Shown piece by piece: positions 46,617 through 54,874 of a stretch of DNA of 64,000 nucleotides (position 1 is the stretch's first letter; each line of letters opens with the position of its first letter). This stretch comes from CAYWBU01 sp942491525 (lineage in GTDB: Bacteria > Desulfobacterota > Desulfomonilia > UBA1062): the NCBI GenBank assembly GCA_942491525.1, contig CALOBW010000020.1, positions 369,827 to 433,826 on the forward strand, read 5' to 3'. Under the pieces are notes generated by a model, which was given only the letters and a program-made list of their open reading frames with translations, was not told the origin of the DNA and made no database searches. The position numbers and the translations under genes were made by a program.

Positions 46617-47852
46617 ATGGCCTATAAATTTGATAAATCAATGGAACTGTTCAAGAGGGCTACCAAGACCATCCCCATGGGTCTCTACGGCCACTTCAAC
46701 CCCGCCGTTACCATCCCCGGCTCATACCCCTACTTCATCACCCACGCCAAGGGCTCACGCTTCTGGGACGTGGACGGCAACGAGTATATCGACTACATCT
46801 GCGCCTACGGCCCCATGATTCTGGGCCACGCCAACAAGAAGGTTGACGAAGCCTTTGCCAAGCAGGCCAAGAAGAGCATCTCAACCACACCCTCTTCAGA
46901 GATCATTGTTGAACTGGCCGAGAAGATGGTTGACACCGTTGACGCTGCCGACTGGGCAATGTTCGCCAAGAACGGCGCCGACACCACCTCCTGGGCCATG
47001 TACATGGCCCGCGGCTTCCGCAATCGCGACAAGATGGTCCTGGCCGGCGGCGGCTACCACGGCACCCAGCCCTGGTCCGGCAGCAACCACTGCGGCATCG
47101 CAGCCAACGACCGCGACAACATCATCACCATCCCCTTCGGCGACCTGGCCGCCTTCGAGCGCGTCGTGGCCGAGAACAAGGATGAGATCGCCGGCGTCAT
47201 GATGACACCCTATCACCATCCGACATTCGAGCACTCCGTCATTCCCGATGCCAGCTTCTGGCAGGGTATGCGCAAAATTTGCGACGCCAACGACATCGTC
47301 CTGATCATTGATGACGTCCGTGCCGGCTGGCGCCTCGATATCGCAGGCTCGCTGCACATGTTCGGCGTCAAACCCGACATCACCTGCTTCTGCAAGGCCC
47401 TGGCCAACGGCTACCCCATCAGCTCCATCGTAGGCACCGAGAAGATGCGCCAGACCGCATCAAAGGTCTTCCACACCGGCTCCTACTGGAACAACTCGGC
47501 CGAGATGGCCGCCGCCATTGCCTGTATCGACGAGATGAAAGCCATCGACGCCGTCGGCATCTGCAACGCCCGCGGCGACCAGCTCAGGAACGGTCTAGAA
47601 GCATCAGCTTCGGCCCACGGCCTGCAGTTCAAGGTCACCGGACCGTCAGCTATCCCGTTCATCGGCTTCACCAACGAGACAAACTACAAACGCTGTCAGC
47701 TCTTCTGTAAGGAGCTTTCGCTGCGCGGCGTCTACTTCCTGTGGCACCACAACATGTTTATCTCTGCGGCTCACACCGAGAAGGACATTGACGAGACACT
47801 GAACAAGGCTGACGAGTGCTTCAAGATCGTTAAAAACCAGTTCGGCTGTTAA
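46617..47852 (+). CDS. Class III aminotransferase, glutamate-1-semialdehyde aminomutase-like
   Basis: A 411-residue PLP enzyme with an AGGAGG site. Landmarks: IDDVRAGWRLD (the Asp that pairs with the PLP nitrogen), CFCKALANGYPISSIVG (Lys forming the Schiff base) and HTGSYWNNSAEMAAAIA. The start (FKRATKTIPMGLYGHFNP) and GWRLD match glutamate-1-semialdehyde 2,1-aminomutase relatives more than classical omega-aminotransferases, but no heme genes are adjacent, and the second residue patterns are not diagnostic. It forms an operon with the SCP2-like gene and ends at a strong terminator. Substrate not determined. Confidence 0.85.
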   Translation: MAYKFDKSMELFKRATKTIPMGLYGHFNPAVTIPGSYPYFITHAKGSRFWDVDGNEYIDYICAYGPMILGHANKKVDEAFAKQAKKSISTTPSSEIIVELAEKMVDTVDAADWAMFAKNGADTTSWAMYMARGFRNRDKMVLAGGGYHGTQPWSGSNHCGIAANDRDNIITIPFGDLAAFERVVAENKDEIAGVMMTPYHHPTFEHSVIPDASFWQGMRKICDANDIVLIIDDVRAGWRLDIAGSLHMFGVKPDITCFCKALANGYPISSIVGTEKMRQTASKVFHTGSYWNNSAEMAAAIACIDEMKAIDAVGICNARGDQLRNGLEASASAHGLQFKVTGPSAIPFIGFTNETNYKRCQLFCKELSLRGVYFLWHHNMFISAAHTEKDIDETLNKADECFKIVKNQFGC

Positions 47853-47879
47853 GAATAGCTACACATCTTTTAGTTATTT

Positions 47880-47908
47880 GGCCGGAGTGAAAGCTCCGGC
47901 CTTTTTTA
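47880..47908 (+). terminator. Terminator of the aminotransferase operon
   Basis: GGCCGGAG and CTCCGGCC form an 8-bp perfect stem with a TGAAAG loop followed by TTTTTTATT. It may serve the minus-strand flagellar accessory gene ending at 47914 as well. Confidence 0.9.
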
Positions 47909-47913
47909 TTGAT

Positions 47914-48183
47914 CTAACCGGCGCGGCGCAAATTATTCATCCGATAGACAAAGGCCAGCACCTCAGCCACAACCTGATAGAGCTCTTCAGGAATATCCTG
48001 ATTAAGCTCCAGCACATAGAGCGCCTCAACCAGAGCCTGATCATGCTGAATAGGGATATTGTTCTTGCGGGCCAGCTCCAGAATTTTACCGGCCAGAGCC
48101 CCCTGGCCCTTCGCCGTAACCTTCGGGGCAGAATCCTGACCGCGCTTGTAGCGCACGGCAACGGCCTTTTCGCGCTTTTTCAT
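47914..48183 (-). CDS. FlhB C-terminal-domain homologue
   Basis: An 89-residue protein equal to the cytoplasmic export-switch domain of FlhB without the membrane part: KREKAVAVRYKRGQDSAPKVTAKGQG then NIPIQHDQALVEALYVLELNQDIPEELYQVVAEVLAFVY. The NPTH autocleavage sequence is absent. Such FlhX-type proteins can act in flagellar protein export. It overlaps the FliK-like gene by four bases (ATGA), so the pair are likely functional partners. Confidence 0.85.
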   Translation of the reverse strand: MKKREKAVAVRYKRGQDSAPKVTAKGQGALAGKILELARKNNIPIQHDQALVEALYVLELNQDIPEELYQVVAEVLAFVYRMNNLRRAG

Positions 48184-48914
48184 ACCAGCATATCCAATCC
48201 AGGCGCCGAAGATGCCTTATGCACAACCTCCAGTCTGCCGACCCCCAGGGGCTGCAGCTTGTCATAGAGCTCGGCCAGGTTGTCACGCAGAAAATCGGCG
48301 CTGTCCCTGACCGCGGCCCTGATCTCAACGTCAATCCGTTCCCCCAGCCTGGCCGTGGCCTCAACCAGCCCCAGACGGTCGGTATCCATCTCAAAAGAGA
48401 TCAGGTAACCCTCATCATCCTTTTCGACCGCCACCCTGGCCCTTCTGGAGGCCTCATCATCTATCACCGGAATGAAGAAAAGGGCCAGAGCCTGGGGGAA
48501 GTTAGTGAACTCATCAAGCAGAGCGCTCAGATAGCTGAGCGCCTGGGCATCGTTCTGCTTGACAGCCAGCTCAAAAATTTCGCGCAGATTAAAAGAGGCG
48601 ATCTCGCGACTTCCCAGACGCCCCACCAGCCGATCCACAAAGGCTTCCAGATCACGCGGAACATTTGTCTGCCCCTCGACCATCTTCAAGACGATACGCG
48701 GCGAGAGGGCATCCACCTTGAGATTAAGGACCTGACCGGGCTTAAGCTCCATGGGCGTCTCAACTGCAACCCGCTTGCCAAAGAGCGAAACCAGCATCAG
48801 ACCATTGGCATTCTTGCCCAGGACAGTGGCCACCACACTGCGACCGACCACCAGAAAGGGCAGACTCTCTTTGATAACAAGACTTTTAGGAGTAAGGCTG
48901 ATGCCCTGAATCAT
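48180..48914 (-). CDS. FliK-like hook-length control protein
   Basis: A 244-residue protein whose C-terminal half (IPVIDDEASRRARVAVEKDDEGYLISFEMDTDRLGLVEATARLGERIDVEI, spanning about 145-195) has the strand pattern of the FliK C-terminal domain, which talks to FlhB. The N-terminal part is an unusual SpoA/OB-like segment (VVGRSVVATVLGKNANGLMLVSLFG). Next to an FlhB-tail homologue this makes a FliK/FlhB pair split from the main flagellar operons. The identification rests on domain pattern and neighbour. Confidence 0.65.
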   Translation of the reverse strand: MIQGISLTPKSLVIKESLPFLVVGRSVVATVLGKNANGLMLVSLFGKRVAVETPMELKPGQVLNLKVDALSPRIVLKMVEGQTNVPRDLEAFVDRLVGRLGSREIASFNLREIFELAVKQNDAQALSYLSALLDEFTNFPQALALFFIPVIDDEASRRARVAVEKDDEGYLISFEMDTDRLGLVEATARLGERIDVEIRAAVRDSADFLRDNLAELYDKLQPLGVGRLEVVHKASSAPGLDMLV

Positions 48915-49330
48915 TGATCCTGAGCGTCCAGGCTGACCATCAGCTGAACTTCACCGACCGGAATGCCGGTAATCTTGGAGATCTCAACATCCTGATAACC
49001 GCCGCGACTGAGCTTAAGGACGTCATCTCGGCTGTAGCTGTGCACCGAGCGCATATTCGACAGCAGGGTTTCCAGCCCCTTTGAAACCGCCCGAGCCTCA
49101 TCAATCTTGGCATCCAGCAAGCTGCAACTCTCTTTGGCCAGCTCAGCCTGCTGCGCCAGCTGGGACGTAAAGCCATCCGTCACCTGGCGGGTCTCTTCAA
49201 GCAGCTGACTGAGCTGCTCCATGGCGTCCAACGAAACCTTGCGGCTGCGCTCCTTATAGATGAAGTAGACCACCATCCCCAGGAGGAACAGCTGTACAAC
49301 AATTTGAAAAACTAGAAAAAATCGATCCAA
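48911..49330 (-). CDS. Membrane-anchored DUF2802-like protein
   Basis: A 139-residue protein with one N-terminal membrane helix (FFLVFQIVVQLFLLGMVVYFIY), a coiled coil (SLDAMEQLSQLLEETRQVTDGF) and a C-terminal helix-turn-helix-like tail (DVLKLSRGGYQDVEISKITGIPVGEVQLM). That layout matches DUF2802-type proteins found beside flagellar and chemotaxis genes. It overlaps the FliK-like gene. Function unknown. Confidence 0.6.
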   Translation of the reverse strand: MDRFFLVFQIVVQLFLLGMVVYFIYKERSRKVSLDAMEQLSQLLEETRQVTDGFTSQLAQQAELAKESCSLLDAKIDEARAVSKGLETLLSNMRSVHSYSRDDVLKLSRGGYQDVEISKITGIPVGEVQLMVSLDAQDQ

Positions 49331-49332
49331 TC

Positions 49333-49635
49333 TTAAACCACCACATCAATTATATGATTGCTCTCACTGACGAGCTCATCCTTTTCAGGCTCTTCAGCCT
49401 GCCTTTTGCTACCCTTCTTCGACTCCTGCCTGCGGCGGCCACCATGGTCGCGGGTCTGAATCGCCTGCTGCTTCTCATTCTCATTAACCTGCCGGTTACG
49501 TTTCAGGCGAGCCTGAGCCTCATCCTCCGTGACCACCTGGCGATTAGCTTCGCCGTGCACAAAAGGCGACTGATTCATTTTCTCAATCCGTCCGGCCTGA
49601 GAAAGTATGGTTGAGATATCTGTTGGTCCAGCCAT
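49333..49635 (-). CDS. Small charged hypothetical protein
   Basis: A 100-residue, hydrophilic, probably disordered protein (central RDHGGRRRQESKKGSKRQAEE) whose N terminus reads MAGPTDISTILSQAGRIEKM. It is preceded by AGAGGTTGTGC. It lies two bases upstream of the DUF2802-like gene, forming the head of a four-gene flagellar accessory unit. I do not recognise a family. Confidence 0.55.
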   Translation of the reverse strand: MAGPTDISTILSQAGRIEKMNQSPFVHGEANRQVVTEDEAQARLKRNRQVNENEKQQAIQTRDHGGRRRQESKKGSKRQAEEPEKDELVSESNHIIDVVV

Positions 49636-49804
49636 AGCACAACCTCTACAAGTTATTATCGGTTTATCTGGATAACCGCTTAAATTCTAAGCATTCCGGC
49701 TGCACGCGCAAGATGTCAATCAAACTACACTATCAATGTATAGACAAAAAAATTGGGGATATCAATAAGATACCCCCATAAAACAAAATTAACTCCAACT
49801 ATGA

Positions 49805-51208
49805 TTAAATCTTCAACAGATATTCATGCATGGCTGCAGCAGCCTGACGGCCCGCACCCATGGCCTGAATTACAGTAGCCGCACCGGTAACGATATCGCC
49901 ACCGGCAAAAACACCGTCGCGCGATGTCCGGCCACCATCGTCAGCCATAATATTATTCCAGCGGTTAACCTCAAGTCCCGGAGTGGTGCTCTGCACCAGC
50001 GGGTTTGAAGATGAGCCGATGGCCACGACCACCGTATCCACCTCAATCTCGAAACGGCTGTCAGGCACCACAACCGGACGTCGCCGGCCGGATTCATCAG
50101 GTTCACCAAGCTCCATCTTTTCACAGACAATGCTGGTAACCCAACCGCTGTCGGTGCCATTGTAAGCAATGGGCCCAGTCAACATCTGAAACTTGATGCC
50201 CTCCTCCTCGGCATGGTGGATCTCCTCATTGCGGGCCGGCATCTCCTCCTTGGAGCGACGGTAGATCAGGTAGACATTGTCGGCCCCCAGACGCATGGCC
50301 GTGCGGGCCGAATCCATGGCCACATTGCCGCCGCCGATCACGGCCACACTCTTACCATTGACAATGGGCGTATCATATTGCGGAAACTTGTAGGCCTTCA
50401 TCAGATTGGCGCGCGTCAGAAACTCGTTAGCCGAATAGATGCCGTTAAGATTCTCGCCGGCAATATTCATGAAGACCGGCAGTCCGGCCCCCGTGCCGAT
50501 GAAGACGGCGTCAAAGCCCTCCTCATTGAGCAGCTCATCAACGGTCATCAGCTTACCCACCACATGCGAGGTCTCAAAATGCACGCCCATCTTCTTGAGA
50601 TAATCAACCTCGGCCTCAACGATCAACTTGGGCAGTCTGAATTCGGGAATCCCGTAAACCAACACGCCGCCAGCCTGATGCAGGGCCTCAAAGACAACCA
50701 CCGCATGGCCCTGCTTAATCAGATCACCGGCCACGGCCAGACCAGCCGGCCCGGAACCGACAATCGCCACCCTGCGGCCGCTGGCATCAGCCATGGCCGG
50801 TATGGATACCTCACCCTCGGAGCGTTCATAATCGGCCGCAAAACGCTCCAGACGGCCGATTGCCACCGGCTCGGACTTCTTGCCCCGCACGCAGAGACTC
50901 TCGCACTGCTCCTCCTGGGGACAGACCCGCCCGCAAACCGCCGGCAGAGCATTGGTTTCCTTAATCCTGCGGGCGGCGCCCACAAAGTCACCTTCGGCAA
51001 TCAGGCCGATGAAACCCGGGATATCAATGGAGACCGGACAGCCATCCATGCAGGCCGGATTCTTACACTGGATACAGCGCAAAGCCTCAATCTGAGCCTG
51101 TTGGGGCGTATACCCCAGCGGCACCTCATCAAAGTTGCGCGCCCTGACATGCGGGTCCTGCTCCGGCATGGGAGTGCGCGGCAGCTGCATTCTCTCCTTC
51201 ATCTGCAT
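49805..51208 (-). CDS. NfnB / glutamate synthase small-chain-like flavoprotein
   Basis: A 467-residue protein with an N-terminal two-cluster domain (CIQCKNPACMDGCPVSIDIPGF; CGRVCPQEEQCESLCVRG), then FAD- and NAD(P)-binding Rossmann folds (VAIVGSGPAGLAVAGDLI; VAVIGGGNVAMDSARTAMRLG). ATG 51208 overlaps the stop of the partner gene (TGATG), and the partner encodes the FAD/2Fe-2S subunit; the pair is NfnAB (electron-bifurcating transhydrogenase) or sulfide dehydrogenase SudAB. It couples NADH, ferredoxin and NADP+. With Rnf next door the transhydrogenase role is likely. Confidence 0.85.
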   Translation of the reverse strand: MQMKERMQLPRTPMPEQDPHVRARNFDEVPLGYTPQQAQIEALRCIQCKNPACMDGCPVSIDIPGFIGLIAEGDFVGAARRIKETNALPAVCGRVCPQEEQCESLCVRGKKSEPVAIGRLERFAADYERSEGEVSIPAMADASGRRVAIVGSGPAGLAVAGDLIKQGHAVVVFEALHQAGGVLVYGIPEFRLPKLIVEAEVDYLKKMGVHFETSHVVGKLMTVDELLNEEGFDAVFIGTGAGLPVFMNIAGENLNGIYSANEFLTRANLMKAYKFPQYDTPIVNGKSVAVIGGGNVAMDSARTAMRLGADNVYLIYRRSKEEMPARNEEIHHAEEEGIKFQMLTGPIAYNGTDSGWVTSIVCEKMELGEPDESGRRRPVVVPDSRFEIEVDTVVVAIGSSSNPLVQSTTPGLEVNRWNNIMADDGGRTSRDGVFAGGDIVTGAATVIQAMGAGRQAAAAMHEYLLKI

Positions 51209-52062
51209 CACAGCCTCCCCCCGCATGAACACTCATGCTCCATATAGTGATCCAGATTCGCCTTCTCCTGACTGACATAGGTGCGCTGACGGTCAATCAA
51301 CTCCTTGAAGTCAACCTGATGGCCGTCAAACTCCGGGCCATCGACGCAGACAAACTTGGTCTGGCCGCCAACCGAGACACGGCAGGCCCCGCACATGCCG
51401 GTGGCATCGACCATGATGGAGTTGAGCGACACCATAGTTGGGACCTCATATTTGCGGGTCGTGTCGCAGCAGGCCCGCATCATGGGGACCGGGCCGATGG
51501 CAACCACCAGATCGATCGGCACCTGATGCATGAGGTACTTGTCCTCAAGGGCGCCGTTCAGAAATCCATGATATCCATAGGATCCGTCATCGGTGGTGAT
51601 TACCAGTTCGTCGGAGAACTGACGGAAATCCTCCTCCATGATGACCAGCGACTTGCTGCGGGCCCCGATAATCGAGATCACGCGGTTGCCGGCCGCCTTC
51701 ATGGCCTCGGCGATCGGATGAACCGGCGCCACCCCCACACCGCCGCCGATGCAGGCCACGGTACCGAACTTCTCGATATGGGTCGGCTTGCCCAGGGGCC
51801 CCACAAGATCAGCTATTGAATCGCCGGCCTTGAGACGGGCCAGGTGCTGGGTCGATTTCCCAACCGCCTGAAAGATTACGGTAACGGTTCCGGCAGCAGC
51901 GTTGGCATCCGCGATGGTCAGGGGAAAGCGCTCGCCCTGCTCATCAATTCTGAGCATCAGAAACTGGCCGGCCTTGCGCTTGCGCGCAATGCGCGGGGCA
52001 TCAAAAACCAGCTTGAAGACACTCTCCGAGAGTTGAGCATTCTCAACAATATGAGTTGCCAT
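51208..52062 (-). CDS. NfnA / ferredoxin:NADP+ reductase-like subunit
   Basis: A 284-residue protein of the dihydroorotate-dehydrogenase-electron-transfer / SudB family: FAD-binding barrel (FLMLRIDEQGERFPLTIADA), NAD-binding part (VACIGGGVGVAPVHPIAEAMK), and a C-terminal 2Fe-2S site (DATGMCGACRVSVGGQTKFVCVDGPEFDGH). It pairs with the gene at 49805 by TGATG overlap. AAGGAGG precedes the ATG at 52062. It carries electrons between ferredoxin and NAD(H)/NADP(H) in the cytoplasm. Confidence 0.87.
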   Translation of the reverse strand: MATHIVENAQLSESVFKLVFDAPRIARKRKAGQFLMLRIDEQGERFPLTIADANAAAGTVTVIFQAVGKSTQHLARLKAGDSIADLVGPLGKPTHIEKFGTVACIGGGVGVAPVHPIAEAMKAAGNRVISIIGARSKSLVIMEEDFRQFSDELVITTDDGSYGYHGFLNGALEDKYLMHQVPIDLVVAIGPVPMMRACCDTTRKYEVPTMVSLNSIMVDATGMCGACRVSVGGQTKFVCVDGPEFDGHQVDFKELIDRQRTYVSQEKANLDHYMEHECSCGGRL

Positions 52063-52187
52063 TTAGACCTCCTTACAAAATAAATCCATTCACAATTCAA
52101 AATATAATTCGTAATATGAATTACGTTCTAATGACTAGCATAGAGGATTATAAAAGACCAGCGGAAAAATAATTTGCGAAAGGACTG

Positions 52188-52219
52188 GAAATTAAAAGGC
52201 CCCGCCGATTGGCGGGGCC
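52188..52219 (-). terminator. Terminator of the rnf operon
   Basis: On the minus strand GGCCCCGCC and GGCGGGGCC form a perfect 9-bp stem with a 4-base loop, followed by TTTTAATTT. It lies six bases past rnfE, marking the operon end. Confidence 0.9.
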
Positions 52220-52225
52220 TGAAGT

Positions 52226-52840
52226 TTACTGCTCGGATCTATATCTGATGGCGGCGAATAGGCCGGTCAGGAGACCCAGGGTCAGGAAGGCTCCCGGCGG
52301 CTGGGCAAACACCGAAATGTCGGGCATGGCCTCGGGCAGCGAGAAACCGATGGAACCGCTGCCGGTCTTCCAGATGGTCAGCGACCAGCTACCCAGCAGT
52401 TCACGCACAGCGCCCAACATGGAGAGCGCCAGGGTGAAGCCAAGCCCCATGCCGAGACCGTCGGCACCGGAGGCCAGCAAACCATTCTTGGAGGCAAAGC
52501 CTTCGGCTCTGCCCAGAATGACGCAGTTAACAACGATCAACGGAATGAAGATGCCCAGCAGCTTATGCAGATCAAAGAGGTAAGCTTCCATCAGCATATC
52601 AACCAGAGTCACGAAGGTTGCAATAACCACGATGTAGGACGGGATACGCACCTTGGGCGGAATCACGTTCTTAAGCAGCGATATAACCAGACTGGAGCAC
52701 ACCAGAACAAAGGTGGTGGCCAGCCCCATGCCGAGACCGCCGAAGAGGGTGTTGGTAACACCCAGGGTCGGACAGAGACCCAGCAGCAGGACGAAGACAG
52801 GGTTCTCTTTCCAGATGCCCTTGATAAAGTCATTAATCAT
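52226..52840 (-). CDS. rnfE: Rnf complex subunit E
   Basis: A 204-residue membrane protein with six or so helices, homologous to NqrD: FIKGIWKENPVFVLLLGLCPTLGVTN at the N terminus and ILGRAEGFASKNG in the middle. It pairs with RnfA in the transmembrane iron-sulfur core. Last gene of rnfABCDGE; it starts 12 bases past rnfG. Confidence 0.93.
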   Translation of the reverse strand: MINDFIKGIWKENPVFVLLLGLCPTLGVTNTLFGGLGMGLATTFVLVCSSLVISLLKNVIPPKVRIPSYIVVIATFVTLVDMLMEAYLFDLHKLLGIFIPLIVVNCVILGRAEGFASKNGLLASGADGLGMGLGFTLALSMLGAVRELLGSWSLTIWKTGSGSIGFSLPEAMPDISVFAQPPGAFLTLGLLTGLFAAIRYRSEQ

Positions 52841-52852
52841 TTTTCAGTCCCC

Positions 52853-53911
52853 CTATTTCGCCTGGATATCTTCCAGCTTGTCAGTAAAGTCATCCAGGGC
52901 GGACTTGATGCCACCCACAGCAGCCCTTGAACTCATGGTGGCGCCACTTTCGGAGCCGACGATCTTTTCAAAGTCGCCGCCGTCGACAGTCACAGCCCAG
53001 TTGGCCCCCAGGCCCTTGCCGGCAAATCCCTGCCAGTACTCCTTGGAGTCGAAGGCCTCCTTACCGTAACCGGCGGTCTCGCCGTGGGCCAGTACCACCA
53101 CGCCCTGAACCTGGGCCTCCGGGCTGATGCCGACCAGCAGTTCAACCTTGCCGCCAAAGCCCTCTTCACTGCTGCCGAAGACTGCATAACCGGTGACGTT
53201 TCCGCCCTGCTTGGCAACATAGTATTTGAGGCCGCCGACCTCGACTGCATCGGCCAGCGGATCATTATCGTAACCGCTCAGACAGGCGGCAATGTGATCC
53301 TTAGTGATCTCAACCGAGGGTCCGGGAACCTCAACCTTAGGTGCCGGCACCAGGTCGGCCATGTCGATGGTCACACCCAGAATATCCTGGCTGAAAGCCA
53401 CCAGACCGTCACGGGCCGCCAATGAAACAGCGCGGCATGACATGGTGGCGCCGGAGATATGGGTGATATCGCCGCCATCCTTCTTGACCTCGATGTAAGC
53501 ATTCTTGAGGTTCTTGCCCGGGAACTCGGCATAGAGTTTGGGATCATTGATGGCATCGAAGGTTTCGGCATGCTTGACCGGCGCCAGCGCAATCAGAGTC
53601 CCCTCGGGGTCACAGACAACCAGGATCTCAACTTCGCCGCTGTAACCCTTCTTGGAAGACGACTTGAAGGCGTAAGCCACAACTTCGCCGCCACTCTTGG
53701 CAACGTAGTAATCAACTTTGCCGACCTTCTGGCGATCTGCCACCGGGTCGTTATCATGCGCGGGCAGAATCGTGGCCAGCGACTCCTTGACAACCTTGAA
53801 ACGGTTCTCGGTGATGCGCGCCTCGGTCATCTTGTTGACCTGGGAGAGAGCGCCGGCGGCCACAACCGCAATCACGGTCAGTACAACTACATTTTTAATT
53901 GAATCCATCAT
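52853..53911 (-). CDS. rnfG: RnfG with two FMN-binding domains
   Basis: A 352-residue protein, where RnfG is normally about 200. One N-terminal helix (VVVLTVIAVVAAGALSQV) precedes two similar domains joined by a Pro/Val-rich linker (about 185-202). The flavinylation motif SGATMS occurs twice (153-158 and 322-327); the Thr receives FMN by phosphoester bond. Domain 2 keeps the usual HGETAGYG; domain 1 has HAETFDAI there. Both faces should be periplasmic. ATGA overlap with rnfD. A second flavin could add a relay step in electron transfer, which is inference. Confidence 0.9.
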   Translation of the reverse strand: MMDSIKNVVVLTVIAVVAAGALSQVNKMTEARITENRFKVVKESLATILPAHDNDPVADRQKVGKVDYYVAKSGGEVVAYAFKSSSKKGYSGEVEILVVCDPEGTLIALAPVKHAETFDAINDPKLYAEFPGKNLKNAYIEVKKDGGDITHISGATMSCRAVSLAARDGLVAFSQDILGVTIDMADLVPAPKVEVPGPSVEITKDHIAACLSGYDNDPLADAVEVGGLKYYVAKQGGNVTGYAVFGSSEEGFGGKVELLVGISPEAQVQGVVVLAHGETAGYGKEAFDSKEYWQGFAGKGLGANWAVTVDGGDFEKIVGSESGATMSSRAAVGGIKSALDDFTDKLEDIQAK

Positions 53912-54873
53912 TTGACCACCCCAAACTTAACGGGTTTTGCCCAGCGGTTGATCAGCGGGACAAAGGCATTCATAAAGAGAATCGAGTAGGAGACACCCTC
54001 GGGCAGGCTGCCCCAGACGCGAATCAGAACAGTCACCAGGCCGCAGCCCAGCGCAAAGATGATCTTGCCCTTGTTGGTGATGGGCGAAGTTACCATGTCG
54101 GTCGCCATGAAGATGGCGCCCAGCATCAGACCGCCCGAGAGCACATGGAACATGGCCGGGGCGTAGAGGGTCGGGTCAATGGCGTGCAGGATGCCGGTGA
54201 AAACAGCCACGGTGGCGATGTAGATCACCGGAATGTGCCAGGAGATGATCTTGGTGGCCAGCAGGTAGCCGCCGCCGATCAGCAGCGCAATGGCGCTGAC
54301 CTCGCCGATACAGCCGCCCACATTACCGACCAGCAGGTCAAAGTAGGAGATGCCGGCAACCGCATCGGCACCGCCGCTTAAGAGTCCCAGCGGGGTTGCC
54401 GCCGTAACTGCATCAGCACCGGAGAGCGGGAACGCGGCCGGCTTGGGCCAGGTGGTCATCTCCTTGCCGAAGGAGGCCATCAGGAAGACACGGGCCACCA
54501 GGGCCGGGTTGAATGGGTTGTTGCCCAGGCCGCCGAAGACCTGCTTGCCGATGCCGATGGCCACCATACAGCCGATCAGCACCATCCACCAGGGAGCACC
54601 AGACGGCAGGTTCATGGCCAGCAGCAGGCCGGTCAGGGCTGCGGAGCCGTCCTTCAACGCCTCCATATCCTTGCCCATCAGCTTCAGGCAGGCGGCCTCA
54701 ACAGCCACACAGCCGCCCATGGAGAGCAGGATCACAATCAATGCGGGGATTCCAAAAAAGTAGACACCCACCAGTGCGCTCGGAATCAGGGCATAGATAA
54801 CCTGCCGCATGATCCAGGCATTGTCCTCAGGGGAGTGCACATGGGGTGAAGTGGAAACAAAAAGGCTCTTCAT
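53908..54873 (-). CDS. rnfD: Rnf complex subunit D
   Basis: A 321-residue membrane protein (NqrB-like) with about nine helices. The segment DAVTAATPLGLL holds the Thr flavinylated by FMN in RnfD; QVFGGLGNNPFNPALVARVFLMASF is the conserved core. An ATGA overlap links it to rnfG. RnfC ends one base upstream. Confidence 0.93.
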   Translation of the reverse strand: MKSLFVSTSPHVHSPEDNAWIMRQVIYALIPSALVGVYFFGIPALIVILLSMGGCVAVEAACLKLMGKDMEALKDGSAALTGLLLAMNLPSGAPWWMVLIGCMVAIGIGKQVFGGLGNNPFNPALVARVFLMASFGKEMTTWPKPAAFPLSGADAVTAATPLGLLSGGADAVAGISYFDLLVGNVGGCIGEVSAIALLIGGGYLLATKIISWHIPVIYIATVAVFTGILHAIDPTLYAPAMFHVLSGGLMLGAIFMATDMVTSPITNKGKIIFALGCGLVTVLIRVWGSLPEGVSYSILFMNAFVPLINRWAKPVKFGVVK

Positions 54874-54874
54874 A

